A stretch of DNA of 64,000 nt from Babylonia areolata (Eukaryota; Mollusca; Gastropoda; Neogastropoda; Buccinidae), in NCBI RefSeq assembly GCF_041734735.1, contig NC_134901.1, forward strand, positions 17,755,302 through 17,819,301, written 5' to 3'. Below the pieces are notes generated by a model. The model was given only the letters and a program-made list of their open reading frames with translations. It was not told where the DNA came from and did not search any database. Below, one piece after another: positions 39,677 to 52,092 of the stretch (its first letter is position 1; each line of letters starts with the position of its first letter). The translations under genes were made by a program, and so were the position numbers.

Positions 39677-41173
39677 CAGGGGTGCAAGTGGAAAAAAGTG
39701 GCAAGACTGAAGTCCGGTCTAGGGGGTCTGGGGGAGTGCCGTAAGTTCCCCCAGCGGGGTCCGGGGCGGAGCCCCGGCCGCCAACGCATTTCGTGCATTT
39801 TCCTGCTCTCTCAGGGCCTCTCAGAGTGCCTTTCAAGAAGAAAATATTTATATTTTTGGCAAGGAAAATTTATGGATTTTAGGTAATGCTTTTAATGGAC
39901 TAAGCACGTGCAATGCCGTGTGTCAGGTAATATGTTGCTGTTAGTCGGGACATGTGAAGGCTTTCTACAGCCTTTGTGTCTTTAGCTGAAGTCTTTATTA
40001 AGTCCACTAGGTCTTCAGAGAGACTGAATGGAAGGCAGTGTTCAGAGAGAAACAAACAAATTCTGATCTTAAGGTCCATGACTTTATCCGTCAAACTAGG
40101 ACCAGCAAACAGAGGTTTTGCACAAGGCATTGTGGAGGTGTGCGAGTAGGAAGCGAGCTGTTGAAGATGGTCTGGATCCTCACTGTGTTTCACCAACGAT
40201 CTCTTTCCGTTTTTTCCATAGTTCAGTTTTGTGTTGTTACAGCATTTGCAAATAGCCAAACCACTTGCGTCAATTTTCGCGCACCACATCGAGAATTTCC
40301 GTTTCAGTTTGTCTTCATGGTTGAGCCATTCATTTTTCCACTTGTTCTTACAATCTTTGTTGATTTCTCGAGCTTTTCTCTCGTCAGAAACTTCCAAAAA
40401 CAGCATTCTGGCATGTGAAAAACTTGCAGTTTTGCTTCCCGCTACCCGAAGATTAAAGCAAAGATGCTTCCCTTCGCAAAGACAGAGCTTAGGCTAGCGC
40501 GGGAAGTGAAGCCAAACTGCTGGCCCTTGCATTTCAGAAAATAGAAAAACAGCAAATCAGATTCGAGAAGCTGACGATCACGCGGTAAGCACGCTGAAAG
40601 CACATGCTTAGAGTCACGTAGGCCAGCCACCTATACTGACGTTTCATTAAAAAAGTGATGCCTCCTTTGGTTGTGGGATATACCACTCTGTGTTTACTTT
40701 TCTCGAACGAAATAGGGGGTGAAACAGTAATGTCTCTCCTCCCCCTTTCATTTTTTGTCCGTCCCGGGGACGGACTGCTTCTATGATTTTCCGTCCCAGG
40801 CGATTTTTTTCTCTCGGTAAAATACAGAGTTTCAGGGCTAAGTAACAGAGACACACACAGAGACACAGACACACACACACATTCTCTCTGTTCTCGCTTT
40901 CCAACGAACAGTCCCATCCGGATTCCAGCGGCAAAAATGGGAGTCGTACACAGCGCGCGCGGCTAGACACAGCTGGCGCTGGCTTCAGTTTAACTAAGCA
41001 CTGGTCAACCAGTCAAGAGAGTTCCATCTTCCGGTGAATAGTTCAGTATTCAAGTTCCGACCAAAACTTTCCCAGACCAAAAGCATAGGGACCAAAAAAA
41101 AAAAAAAAAAAAAAAAAAATCGAAATTTCATCAAGACGGAAATCCGTATGAGACGGAACCACTTGCACCCCTG
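39677..41173 (-). mobile_element. hAT-like DNA transposon, 1.5 kb, with 15-bp terminal inverted repeats
   Basis: The ends are CAGGGGTGCAAGTGG at 39677-39691 and its exact reverse complement at 41159-41173. CAGGGGTG ends are typical of hAT elements. The flanks share AAACAC (39671-39676 and 41174-41179), a possible remnant of an 8-bp target duplication, although the right side is CA-rich. GC content and CpG-rich blocks (39755-39790, 40945-40970) differ sharply from the AT-rich intron. It contains one open frame on the minus strand and a poly-A run near 41094-41119. It lies in PPP1R16 intron 9, in the same orientation as the gene. Confidence 0.85.
39900..40406 (-). CDS. N-terminal part of a hAT/ZMYM-like transposase, 168 aa
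   Basis: Open from MLFLEVSDERKAREINKDCK to a stop at 39900. The segment KFSMWCAKIDASGLAICKCC then YGKNGKRSLVKHSEDPDH has a Cys-x2-Cys and His-x5-His arrangement after an aromatic residue, as in BED-type zinc fingers that bind transposon ends. The following LFLSEHCLPFSLSEDLVDLI resembles the FIVEHNLPFSVADHL helix of hAT-like proteins, which directly precedes the catalytic RNase H-like fold. The catalytic domain and C-terminal dimerisation region are absent, so this element cannot move by itself. The frame has no internal stop, which suggests either a young element or selection on the DNA-binding part. Confidence 0.65.
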   Translation of the reverse strand: MLFLEVSDERKAREINKDCKNKWKNEWLNHEDKLKRKFSMWCAKIDASGLAICKCCNNTKLNYGKNGKRSLVKHSEDPDHLQQLASYSHTSTMPCAKPLFAGPSLTDKVMDLKIRICLFLSEHCLPFSLSEDLVDLIKTSAKDTKAVESLHMSRLTATYYLTHGIARA

Positions 41174-43941
41174 AAACACACACACACAAAAAAACCCCAA
41201 ATAAACCCAAATGATAATGAAGACTGCAATGCAGCATTAGCTTATGCTGAATTGCTTACTATTTACCATCCCTGCCTCAGATAGTTCTGGTTTTGTTATG
41301 ACAGCAGAAAAATAAATAACTCAAAGAGCAAACTAAACTACTCTTGAGCAAGAAAGAAAAGTAAAAAAAGAAAAAGAAAAAAGTATAATCAAAACATACC
41401 CATGATTTCATCAAACATCTGACACAAGCGCTTGGGTCTTTATATGCATGCAAGGATACAACTTGGACGTCATGGCAGACTTTCCATTAACATTAGGAAA
41501 AAAAAGTACACAAAAACTAATAAAAGAATGGAAGGAAGAAAAGAGGGCAAACTAGACAGATTGTTGTTAACATTCCTAGTGTGTTCATGTTCATTAGGAA
41601 GGTGCGAGCATAACACATATTGTATTGATGAGTGCGTCTGTCCATGCACAGGTTTTTTTCTGTGTATTTGTTAATGGACAGATTCATATCAAAATGCAGC
41701 TGCCAAAGGTTACAATGTTTTTTCTACTGCAGCATTCATCTTCTTTTATTCTAAGATCAAATACTGAATTAAGTCTCTGATCTTAACACTATTACATACC
41801 GAAGGGACATAAAACACTGGTACTACAATAAAATTCAGCCTCCAAGGTCACTGAGGTATCTGGCCCTCACCCTCTTTCAGCCTGCACAATTATATTATGC
41901 TGTAACCTCAGAAAACAACTTTTCACAACAAGAGACCAGAGACTTCCATTGTAAGGATCACTTCTGGTTACAAGTATGTATGGATCTTTTCTTTACTTCC
42001 CCACCTTTTCTTTTCTTCTTCTTCTTTTTTTTTTTTTTTTTAAAGAAAAGAACTTGCAAATTTCAATGCCTAAAAATAAAACTGCTAAAAAGGGAGGCTG
42101 CTTTGGTATTAAACTGCAGAATCAAGTGACATGAAATTATCTAGCTTGATTAGTTTTGGACAACCAAATTTACATGGCATTGTCAGTTAATTCTGGACAA
42201 CCAAATTTACATGGTTTGGTCAGTTTATTTTGCAACCAACAAAAGAAACTTAAAAAATATCACCAACTTATCTGCATGCATTACCAAAGATAAATAATCT
42301 ATCAAGTCCAGTATAAGCAAACATTACCAGTAAACAAATAATACCATCATCAGAATGTGTGCACATCAAGTTGACAAAGAGAAAGACTAGAAATGGGGGA
42401 TACTGGGGAACAGAGATGGGCAGTTTAGGAAGTAACTGGAAAAACAAAATCAAATTATCATGCAATATTACTAATTGTTCAAATTGACTTTAAATCATCT
42501 GTGCATTCGAAGCAGATAAGGTCAATTTGGTACTGCAATATATTTAGCTGATAAAAGTATCCCCTATCCCCAAAACTATCCCCTTGCATCATCAACAGCT
42601 AGTTGCCGATAATGCTGTGAAGCAATTTTAAACTGACATACTATTGGAATAGAAAATCACTGTGTTGGAATATAAAACCATTGTGTTCAACTATTGTGTT
42701 CTTTTTGTTTCATCTGTTCATCTTGCACTCATCTCTTTCAACCCTGCTTAAAATGTAGACTTTTGTGCAGAGATTAAGTGTGTGTGTGTGTGCGTATGTG
42801 CATGTTTGTTGCTTCTCAATACAGCCTCAAAAATCTTTTCTTCACAGCCCCCTCAGTAATATTTCCAAGCACCACACTCTGGCTCCCCAATTCATATCTC
42901 TCAACCCTGGCCTGGTATCTAAATATAAGAAGTCCAAGCCACACACACTGGTTCCCCAATTCATATCCCAACCCTGGCCTGTTCTGTATCTATCCAAATA
43001 TGTTAATATAGGAAAATGAAGCTGCCATGAAGCCACCAATGAGTGGAGACCCACTACTTCAAAAGTATTCAGTTGTACTAGTCCTAATTCAAAACTGAGA
43101 CCATAAACTGATATGGCAATAAATATTAATGCAACCAGATTGACTGACAAACCATCTGAACTGAATTCCATCATACAATTGCACATTTCTGATGATCATG
43201 CCTATGATCTGAAGACTGGCACAAATTGATCACAGGTATGAAATAAAGGGAATGTGGAAACCAAGATCACAATGAGAGCACAGCAAGAATGGTCAACAGG
43301 AGACAAAAAAAAAAGTCTTCAAATCCCACGCAGCCAATATGAACTCAATGGTCAACTTTTCAGTTTTATGTTTGAATTTCTTCACTGAAATGCGATGAAT
43401 ATGTCTCTGCATAACCTGTATTAATAAACTGTGAAAGTAATAAAGAACTCTAATGCACCAAATATCCTGAAAAAACAATCTCTCTCTCTCACTCTCTCTC
43501 TCTCTTGCTTACTCAAACACATACACACGCACGCATGCATGACCTTTCAGCAGCATAACCACAATGTGAAATGTAAACATGAAAGATGATTCATAACTGG
43601 CTATAATGAAAGCTGGTCACACATAAAGCATGCATTGGCATTTTAATTCAGTCATAAGTGACAAGTAAGCAGTACCATATGATCCAATTAGAAAAAAAAG
43701 AAGAAGAATAAAGCCAGCATCTGTGGAAGCATGTTTGATCCTGTAATTCCATTTCCACACCTTACCATAACCAACCCTGAATCATTAATATACATCATGC
43801 ATCTTTCCGCCTAAGCAATACACAATGGTACATTCACGCAAACGTACAAGACATATGTCAATCCATTGCCACCACAGACCCGTACACAACAATAGTTAAC
43901 AGCAGAGCAAATTACAAAGGCTCACAATGGAAAACAATTAC

Positions 43942-43986
43942 CTCCCAGCTGACACAAACTCTGTGCCTAGAGCCCGGGGGGTCAGA
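43942..43986 (-). CDS. PPP1R16: PPP1R16 coding exon 9, probable cassette micro-exon (residues 348-363)
   Basis: 45 bases between CTGCTGCTAG and GGAG|GTAATT. Encodes LTPRALGTEFVSAG and is phase 2 at both ends, so it can be skipped without a frameshift. It is small and poorly conserved, and its acceptor is TAG rather than CAG, so it may be alternatively spliced. The sequence SAGS formed at its end resembles the SAGS of vertebrate TIMAP. Confidence 0.7.
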
Positions 43987-46665
43987 CTAGCAGCAGGAAC
44001 AGAATCAGCAAAGTTAAAGGTAGGCACACCTCTATCCAAACAAAAAGGGATAACGAACGTAAATTTATACTATATGAAGGAAGGCACAACTCTATCCCCA
44101 AAATAAGGGATAACAAAAATTGTATAGACATATAATATAATATTAAAGGTAGGCACACCTTTATCCCAACAAAAAGAGTGAGTACCTCTGCCAAGCTTTT
44201 TTTTTCTATGAGAGTGATCCTGTGAATTGGTATGTTTTTAAGGATGTTGGCTGTGTTTGCTGAATGTATGCATGTGTGTGAGCAAGCACATACACATTCC
44301 TCTGTGTGTGTGTGTGTGTGCGCGCGCAAGAACTGTGAGTGCAACTTTGGAAAAAAAAGATTAACATCTGGTAGTGAACCTGATGTGAATAAAGATATGT
44401 GCTATCTTTTCTGGTTGCTGATATACAGCCTTCTGAAAAAACAAATGAATATGTCGAACAAAACAATGGGATAACATTTTACACAGCCTTGGCAGAAGTA
44501 TGTTTGAACTCTACGAACCACTGTGACTACTGTTAAAAATGTTCGCTCCACTTAAATCATGGAAATGACAGTGACAAATTGTTATGCATGCACACATACA
44601 ATATAACATTTTAAACCATGCTCCCCACTCTTGTGCAACCATATATGAATTCCCTCTGTCAAATATACAACATTTTAAAATGGACCTTTCTTTGAATCAG
44701 CAATTTGTAATGTAAAACTGCACCAATATGTAAGCGTCATTGTTAATAACCCTTCTCGTCAATGTTGTACAAAGAAACAAAGGTAAGTAATGCTACTGAA
44801 AAGCAGTACAGATTAGGTAACATTACAGGTTACAAACTGCAACCAGACTAATTTAATAAGTCCTAAATCAGACAATATCAAATCCGTGTAATTATCTCAT
44901 ACAAAGAAGCAATATAATGGGTTTACACTACTAATACCACAAGCATCTCCATGTCCCATAACATTTTCCATGAATCACTATAATCTGGTGATCAATGAAA
45001 AAGAAAATGCCATACATTCACAGTAATGCAGTGTAAACTCATTTTCCTAAATGACTGTCCATTTTCCCCTGGCTTGACGCAACCCATTTCATCAACCTCC
45101 CTAACTGAACTTCTCAGTTTTCTTTGTTTTAAAACATCCCTCAATAGAGGAACTGTTCATCTTTCCCTCTGATTAACCCCCCTTTCTCTTAAATCATAAT
45201 CTCACTGTATTCATCTCCCTTTCAAATTCAAATAATGATGTCTTTTTCCATTATTTGAATACAGTCTATATTCATTTTTTAACCTGAACTCCATTCAAAA
45301 TCCATTTCTGTTGATACTCGTTTGCTGGGTAACAACATTAACTGAGTGGGAAATAATTTCCTTTTTCCTTTCTTGGTATTTTTTGTCTGAAGACAGTTAA
45401 ACACACAGACACACACTCACACACAAACTTCTATCACACTGTCCCCTTGACTGCTGCTGGCAAGCATGCTTGTCAGTGAAGGCTGTCATCTCAATGTGAC
45501 AAAACAGACCTTACACTGTGGGATGTCAGTCATTCTTTACTTGGATTTCTTCTCTTAGGAATGCATTACTTTGGTTCAGAAAAATCATTCACACAAATCA
45601 AAACACGCAAAAAGTAACGACTGCACTGGAGATTCTTTCACTAAGGTGCAACAGTTAAGGGGTTAAAAAAACTTAGTTTCACTAGGTGATGTGAAAGTGT
45701 GTCTTAGCGTGAGCGTTTGTCAAGTTCTTCAGTAACCGTTGCAGTCTTTGACATTCTTTTTTGTTTACAGTTTCACTATGTGATGTGAAAGTGTGTCTTG
45801 GCGTGAGCGTTTGTCAAGTTCTCAGTAACTGTTGCAGTCTTTGACATTCTTTTTTGTTTACAGTTTCACTATGTGATGTGAAAGTGTGTCTTGGCGTGAG
45901 CGTTTGTCAAGTTCTCAGTAACTGTTGCAGTCTTTGACATTCTTTTTTGTTTACAACATAAATTTGTGTAATTTGTCACTTATTTTATCAGGTCAGTAAA
46001 TACTGTATTCTGTCAGTTTTTGTCAAATCAAATCTATGAGTATAAAATTAAAGCTGGTTTCCTTAGAAGGAGCATTTATCAATAAGCAACACCAGTTTTT
46101 GCCTTTTGTTATAATTATATTATACTCATGTGCATCCTTTTCCCTATGTTGGACCTTTTCATTGATTTTTGCAACAGACACATTATATAACTGTGGTTTC
46201 TTTCACATGTCTAACACGCATGCTATACACAAGGCTTTGGTTTATCATCTCACCCCAACACAAACCACTGAGAAACATTTCATTTTCAAGCTCTACATTC
46301 AACATTATCTAGGAATTTAATGCTAGTTATGAAAGACAAGACTTTGGGTGTGTCAAAACAAGGAAAACCTCATCTTCGACCATGCCCTAACCCACAATCA
46401 TAAGCATAAAACCCAGAACTTGATGCAATTTCATCTGAAGAAAGCAAACAAAAAGGGACATACCACAATTCAATAAACTCTATACAGCTGAGAAAATGGG
46501 CTCCTCTATGCAAAATATACAAAAGAACAGCTATCATCTACTGAGTAACATTAGCCCAATAAAGTAGTTTCAAAAAGCTTAAATGATAACAGCGATCCCT
46601 CAAATTAACAAAACAGAAATGCCAAAGAAAGGAAGAAAATAGAAAAGAAAAAAAAGAATACTCAC
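43987..46665 (-). other. PPP1R16 intron 8
   Basis: No gene seen. Holds CA/TG runs near 44260-44330, imperfect repeats of TAGGCACACCT/TATCC type at 44022-44175, and the 93-bp tandem array at 45674-45956. Confidence 0.55.
45674..45956. repeat. Tandem repeat, 93-95 bp unit, three copies
   Basis: Each unit starts AGTTTCACTATGTGATGTGA, contains GTGTCTTGGCGTGAGCGTTT and ends CATTCTTTTTTGTTTAC. Units begin at 45674, 45769 and 45862. Copies two and three are nearly identical while copy one differs at several sites, so the second duplication is more recent. Confidence 0.92.
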
Positions 46666-46789
46666 TTTCTGGAGCTGACCCGCTGCTTTCGTGACGATCC
46701 TAGGCGCTGCTGTCGTATGGATCGCTTCGTCTCTATCTCATCCTTCATGTCCAGGATCTTCTGCTTCAGGTCTGGCTCCTCACACAAGT
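46666..46789 (-). CDS. PPP1R16: PPP1R16 coding exon 8 (residues 307-348)
   Basis: 124 bases between TTGTTTCAG and GAAA|GTGAGT. Encodes DLCEEPDLKQKILDMKDEIE followed by TKRSIRQQRLGSSRKQRVSS and R. DLCEE closes the ankyrin domain. The rest is a charged helix and a very basic Ser/Arg stretch that may contact membrane or partner proteins. Phase 1 in, phase 2 out. Confidence 0.9.
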
Positions 46790-47898
46790 CTGAAACAACA
46801 TACCTGACAATGATGTTCAGCAGTTTCACTTCAGCCAGTCTGCCTTACAGTATCATGTTATGAATTAGACAAGTATCGATGAACCACTTCAGCAGTGCTG
46901 CAGCAGATGTGCACAAAGTTTCCTCAAAAACAGTGCAAAAGTATCTAAAGTCATCGGGGTGGGGTGGGGATTATCCATTATGGACAACTTTTTTATATAC
47001 TGCCTTATCTACACAATAAATGTGAATTGTGTATTGACACTATCATGGAGGGGTTCAAGTTATCCCTAAAAGCCTATCTTTATTCACGTGTTTGTTTTCC
47101 ATGCTCTTGTATGTGGTCATATTAGTTACTCATACCCACTGTCTTGCTCTTACATTAGGTGACTGTGGAACAAGAGAGGCAAGGCCTTCAAAACTCACTT
47201 GTATTAGTTGTAATATGCACTTTATCCAATAAAGGAACCAGTGTGAGGGGGTGAGGGGGGGGGTGCAGGGGGGTGTAAAATATGTTTTCAATCAAAACAT
47301 TATAAAGGTTAAACAACAACAACATACTGGAACAGGATTGAACGTATTATGTTCAGAAGCAAGAAAACTTATCATGGGGCCAAAACACATCTGACCACTG
47401 GCATCCAAAACAATATTTTTTTTTAGCATGATAAAACTGGATATGATATTTGAAGTGATAATACCTTTAAAATTATTTTGATATATCTGGATTATTCAAG
47501 AATTCTTTAAGTTCACAGTAAAGGAGATACTGCCATTGTCTCAGGCATACCACAACATACTGCCATTTTCTCCAGATCTGCACAGACTGGTGTATGCTAC
47601 TGAAACAGAGAGGTACATTAAAAAAAATATTTTTTAGGTATATTCTACTTAACTTGGCATCTACTCTAATCAAAATATTCCACCTTCAAACCCAAACAAA
47701 TGTTCAGGCAACTAACTGGGAAGAGCCCAATGAATTTCTGGACCCTGAGCCTCAACAAAAAACAAAAAAATTTATAATCTGGAAGACTTACAACCTATTA
47801 TTGGTTTGACTGTAAAGATTTTTTTCTTATGTTTAATCCAAATTTGGTATCGGCAGACAAAGTATTTCCAGAGAAAATGAATTTGTTAAAGTTTACCG

Positions 47899-47930
<32 letters not shown>

Positions 47931-48824
47931 ACCGAACACCAATTACATACACTCACTCAGTTTACACAAGCATGTCAACAAAAAGGTTTTTCACTTGTGA
48001 CATTGTGTCAATGTGAGTAAGATGGCACATTGGCATTGATAGAGTTAAATAAAGTTCTCTAATAAACTTCAGTGACTTCAGATGAATCATGACATATGAG
48101 CTAAAATAACCGAGAATAGCAGACCATCAGATACAGCAAATGTTTCAGTCTACGCTATCGATTCAGATTCAGTCATGAACAGGATGAATTTTGTTTTTGT
48201 AAGTATCTTTTGTTGAGTATTGTCATCAGGGTCACTCACAAGAATGCAAGCATGCATGCACGCACCCACAATGCACACACATATGCTAGCACAATACATG
48301 TATATTATGTAAGTTTTGTCTTTCAACCCTGATTCAGTTACGCATGTGTGTGACAGTTGGGTGTGAAACTGACAGCGCTTTTATGCATTTGCACAAGATT
48401 TAGAGCTATATGAATACATTTGTTATTATCAATATCATTGTTATTATTATAATACAAGCAATCATGCAGAAACAGAGAATGCAAACTCGCGCCAACTCTC
48501 TATTCCCTACACATGCACTTAACGGTGCCATAAGAGCACAGTATCACACACATAAAACAACACACACAGCAAGTAACAAAAAAACAACAACAAAAAACAA
48601 AATCTTACAAATAGAAAAGGGGGCAGATTTAAATAGAAAAAAAAACACTAAAAAAAAAAGAAAAAAAAAGAAAAAAGAGGTTGGCAGACAGAAACGCAAA
48701 TTAACCTTTCATATATACATATATATCTAAAAAGCTTTGTTTCCAAATCTGATGGATTAACACATGTTTTCCTTAGTAAGCTATTTATCAGCTTATAAAA
48801 GAGCTCTATCATGTATACAAACTT

Positions 48825-48859
<35 letters not shown>

Positions 48860-48956
48860 ACATAATAGAATATACACACACGCAACCACCAGACAAACAC
48901 AACAGCAAAGAGAGAAAAATGCATGCAAGCACACCCTCAGACACACGCACATGAAG

Positions 48957-48987
<31 letters not shown>

Positions 48988-49049
48988 ACATACATGTACA
49001 CATGGTAAGACAGTTATTATGATGAAGAGCTAGTTAAAATAAAGCTTAC
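46790..49049 (-). other. PPP1R16 intron 7
   Basis: No gene seen. Holds CA microsatellites (about 47880-47926 and 48957-48981), A-rich stretches (48640-48680) and a poly-A tract near 48829-48858. Confidence 0.55.
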
Positions 49050-49125
49050 CAAATGGAGTTTCTCCACTCTTGGTTTTAGAGTCCAAATCAGCACCATTCT
49101 CAACCAGTAGCTCCAAAATTTCTTG
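49050..49125 (-). CDS. PPP1R16: PPP1R16 coding exon 7 (residues 282-307)
   Basis: 76 bases between ATTGCCAG and TTTG|GTAAGC. Encodes QEILELLVENGADLDSKTKS and GETPF, the end of the last ankyrin repeat. The corresponding vertebrate segment is MQMAELLVSHGASLSARTSM. Phase 0 in, phase 1 out. Confidence 0.9.
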
Positions 49126-49212
49126 CTGGCAATGTGGAGACAAAATGAAAACTGCATGCTCAAAACATAGTCATACAAGGGTATGAACCAAAATTTCCAA
49201 AGAAATCTATGA

Positions 49213-49868
49213 TTAACCTCTTCAGTGCCCAGTGATGTATATATGTCAGCTGAAATGCTTCGCTATTTGCCCCAGGACATACATAACGTCAAAGTTATTT
49301 CAGGATTTTTCATAGTTTAATTCTTAAGTTGATGTGTCCAAATAGCCTGCAGTCTGAGAGCCTGATATATCTTCCACTGTCCAAGAAGAACAACTACCAA
49401 TCATGCTCTGTATGGTAATTACTGAATGTTATTCACAGTGCCTCTTTCAGAAACTGATGATACTTTAAAAATGGCAGACAACAAACCACAACCTGGTCTT
49501 AGTGGCTTGAAACAGCAGTGTACTACAAAAAACAAAACAAAAAAACAACCTTTTTGACACCCAAGATGTTGCAAAACTTAAAAAAAGTCAATGGTGGTGA
49601 ATTTAGTGCCACGTGTGGCAAAATCTTGTCAGATGGTTTGCTTTACGTGACTGTAAGTCAGAATGACAATTTGCAGAGAGGAGAGGGTGTATGGGTAGTT
49701 GGAGAGCTACATGTTGCCAGCAAAGGAGAGAAAGCGGAGCAGGAAGTCAAGTATAAATCTATGGCTTGATCCACAGTTAAACTCAAAGACAAATCATCCA
49801 CTTATTTTGGGTAGGCCTGGCAAATAGGAAGTACAAACCAAAATATTGCCCGGCACTGAAGAGGTTAA
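49213..49868. mobile_element. piggyBac-like MITE with perfect 17-bp inverted ends
   Basis: TTAACCTCTTCAGTGCC at 49213-49229 is exactly inverted at 49852-49868 (GGCACTGAAGAGGTTAA). The outer TTAA is the target duplication used by piggyBac-type transposases. The 656-bp element has no transposase. A copy of the same left end, TTAACCTCTTCAATGCCCAG, occurs at 27079. Confidence 0.85.
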
Positions 49869-51275
49869 AAGTAAGTACAAGCACATCACATGCAAAGTCT
49901 AAATGAAAAGGAAGAAAGAACAGTAATAACCATGACTGTAAAACAAACAAAAATTACCAACATGCAAACTACTGTCACAGAAACAAATTCAGTTCCTAAC
50001 GAATCAAAAAAGGTATGATCACTATTTCAGATGAACCAACATGCACTGACAGAATGTGCTTATGCAAGTAGGTAAACAGGAGTTTGCATGCATTGTTACA
50101 CACTAACTTAAGCAACAACACGAGCACTAACATTTTGGTTGCTGTTTAAAAATTCCCAACACTGATAACAGATCAGGGTTTTGACTTCATTCTGGTACTT
50201 GCAAAGTTTTATATCTACAAGTACAATTGTTACATGAATAACTTACTACCAAATGTACAAGCTTTCCACACAATTTCAGAAAGTAATTATCAGGAAATCA
50301 AGGTGATGGCTTATATTGATGACAGATCTGTTCAGTTTACCTAAAACTGTTTCCTATATGAAAATTGTTTCAACAATAATTTTTATACACCCCATTTCTC
50401 TCTCCCTCCTCTCTCTTTCTCTGTGCATGTGTGAGTGTGTATTCTTGCTAGATAGTGTTCATATAAGTGCAGATTTCTGGATTTACTTGTGCAAAAATAT
50501 GACTGCAAAATATGGCTATTTACAATAACATAATAATCATAATCAAATAAACAAACTGTTCATAATTTCTTTATTGTGCAAAAAAACAAAGTGTTTTATA
50601 CAGAGAGCTGATATGTCTTTACTGTATAAAAATAATGTGACACTGTGCTGTTGTGGTTGTGTTAAAAAAAGGAATTAGAAGGGAAGAAATCTGAAAATAA
50701 AATTAAGAAGAGGAGAGGGAAGAGGAGGAAGAACATGCTCATAAATTGGTGGTTATCACACAACTGCTCACAGTTCTGCACTTTTCTTTCATGTAGCATG
50801 GAATTTATTGTCACACTCTATTCTCTCAAAGTAATCAGTAGCATAAACTGTTTATCTGTATTGTGTGTGTGTTTGGGGGTGGGCTTGGGGATAGGTGGCT
50901 GGTGTGTGTGTGTGTGTTGGGAGAAGGGGTATGCAAAGTAAGGAAATCCCTTGCAACTGATATCATTATTTAGTGAAGCGAAATTGACAGTGTTCATGTA
51001 TAATCTTTGAAGTATTTCACTGAACTTTAATCACTTTAAAATTGTATGTTATTTCACTCCCAGCATTAATTTTTTTTTTTTTTTTTTTTTTAAATCTCTT
51101 CCGTCATTTTTCACATCCATGCAATCTTAGTCTGAAGAATTGAGAAATAAACACTCTCACATTATCAATTCTTATAAATTTTCATCTTATGTGTTCATCA
51201 ACAGCAACTCACAACACATGCGTTAGTCAAAGTTAGTGGATGTTTATCAGTATCTATGTGTCAGGAGAGCTCTGT

Positions 51276-51312
<37 letters not shown>

Positions 51313-51708
51313 TGTTTGTGTGTGTATAGAGGATGAGGTGTATGTGTGTATGCATGTCTGTACTGTGGGAGCAACAGAATATTGGAATGTGTGGGTGTGC
51401 ATATACATTTGTATATGTGTGTGGGGGGGTTCGGGGTGATGTTATAGGCGTGGGGGGTATGGGTGTATGTGTGTGTGCTTGTATAATTAAATGTGTGTGT
51501 GTGTGTGCATGTGCATGTGTGCGTGTGTGTGCGTGGGGTGGAGGTGAGGGTGGGGGGATGGGCGTATATGTGTGTGCTTGTATAATTGTGTGTGCGCGCG
51601 CGCGTGCGTATGTGTCGTGGAACTGCGATATGTAGCCTACCTAGCAATAAGTGTGTGGAGGAGTGGGGGGTGGGGGTGGGGCGGGAGTTGCAGGGCAATT
51701 TGGGAGAT

Positions 51709-51752
<44 letters not shown>

Positions 51753-51814
51753 GGGGCTCGTGTACGTTTATGTGTGTTTGTGCCTTCATATCTATGAAAC
51801 TGCACATTTGTTGC

Positions 51815-51826
51815 ATATCTGTTATG

Positions 51827-51874
<48 letters not shown>

Positions 51875-52092
51875 ACATTTATTTGCTTATCTATCGTAAT
51901 TATTCTTTTTATTTTATTTTTTATTCATTATTATTATTATTATATTATTATTATCATTATTTTCTTCTTTTTCTCAAGGCCTGACAAAGCACATTGGGTT
52001 ATGCTGCTGGTCAGGCATCTGCTTGGCAGATGTGGTGTAGTGTATATATGGATTTGTCTGAACGCAAAGATGCCTCCTTGAGCACATTCTAC
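51815..52092 (+). repeat. T-rich repeat ending in a SINE-type 3' domain (copy 2)
   Basis: Has the same order as 3850-4275: GTTATGC, a TG run, TTTTACATTTATTTGCTTAT, a TTATT-rich stretch, then AAGGCCTGACAAAGCACATT and GCATCTGCTTGGCAGATGTG through GATGCCTCCTTGAGC. The shared upstream part argues that the T-rich block belongs to the element. Confidence 0.65.

Larger units (their letters stand above)
39308..43941 (-). other. PPP1R16 intron 9
   Basis: Contains the hAT-like element (39677-41173). The rest is AT-rich with no supported gene. Two short direct duplications occur: GGACAACCAAATTTACATGG near 42159 and 42193, and CCCCAATTCATATC near 42886 and 42955. Confidence 0.55.

Noticed and set aside
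49518-49769. 83-codon open frame inside the MITE
   Set aside because: No similarity to a transposase and no start context; the element is a short non-autonomous copy.
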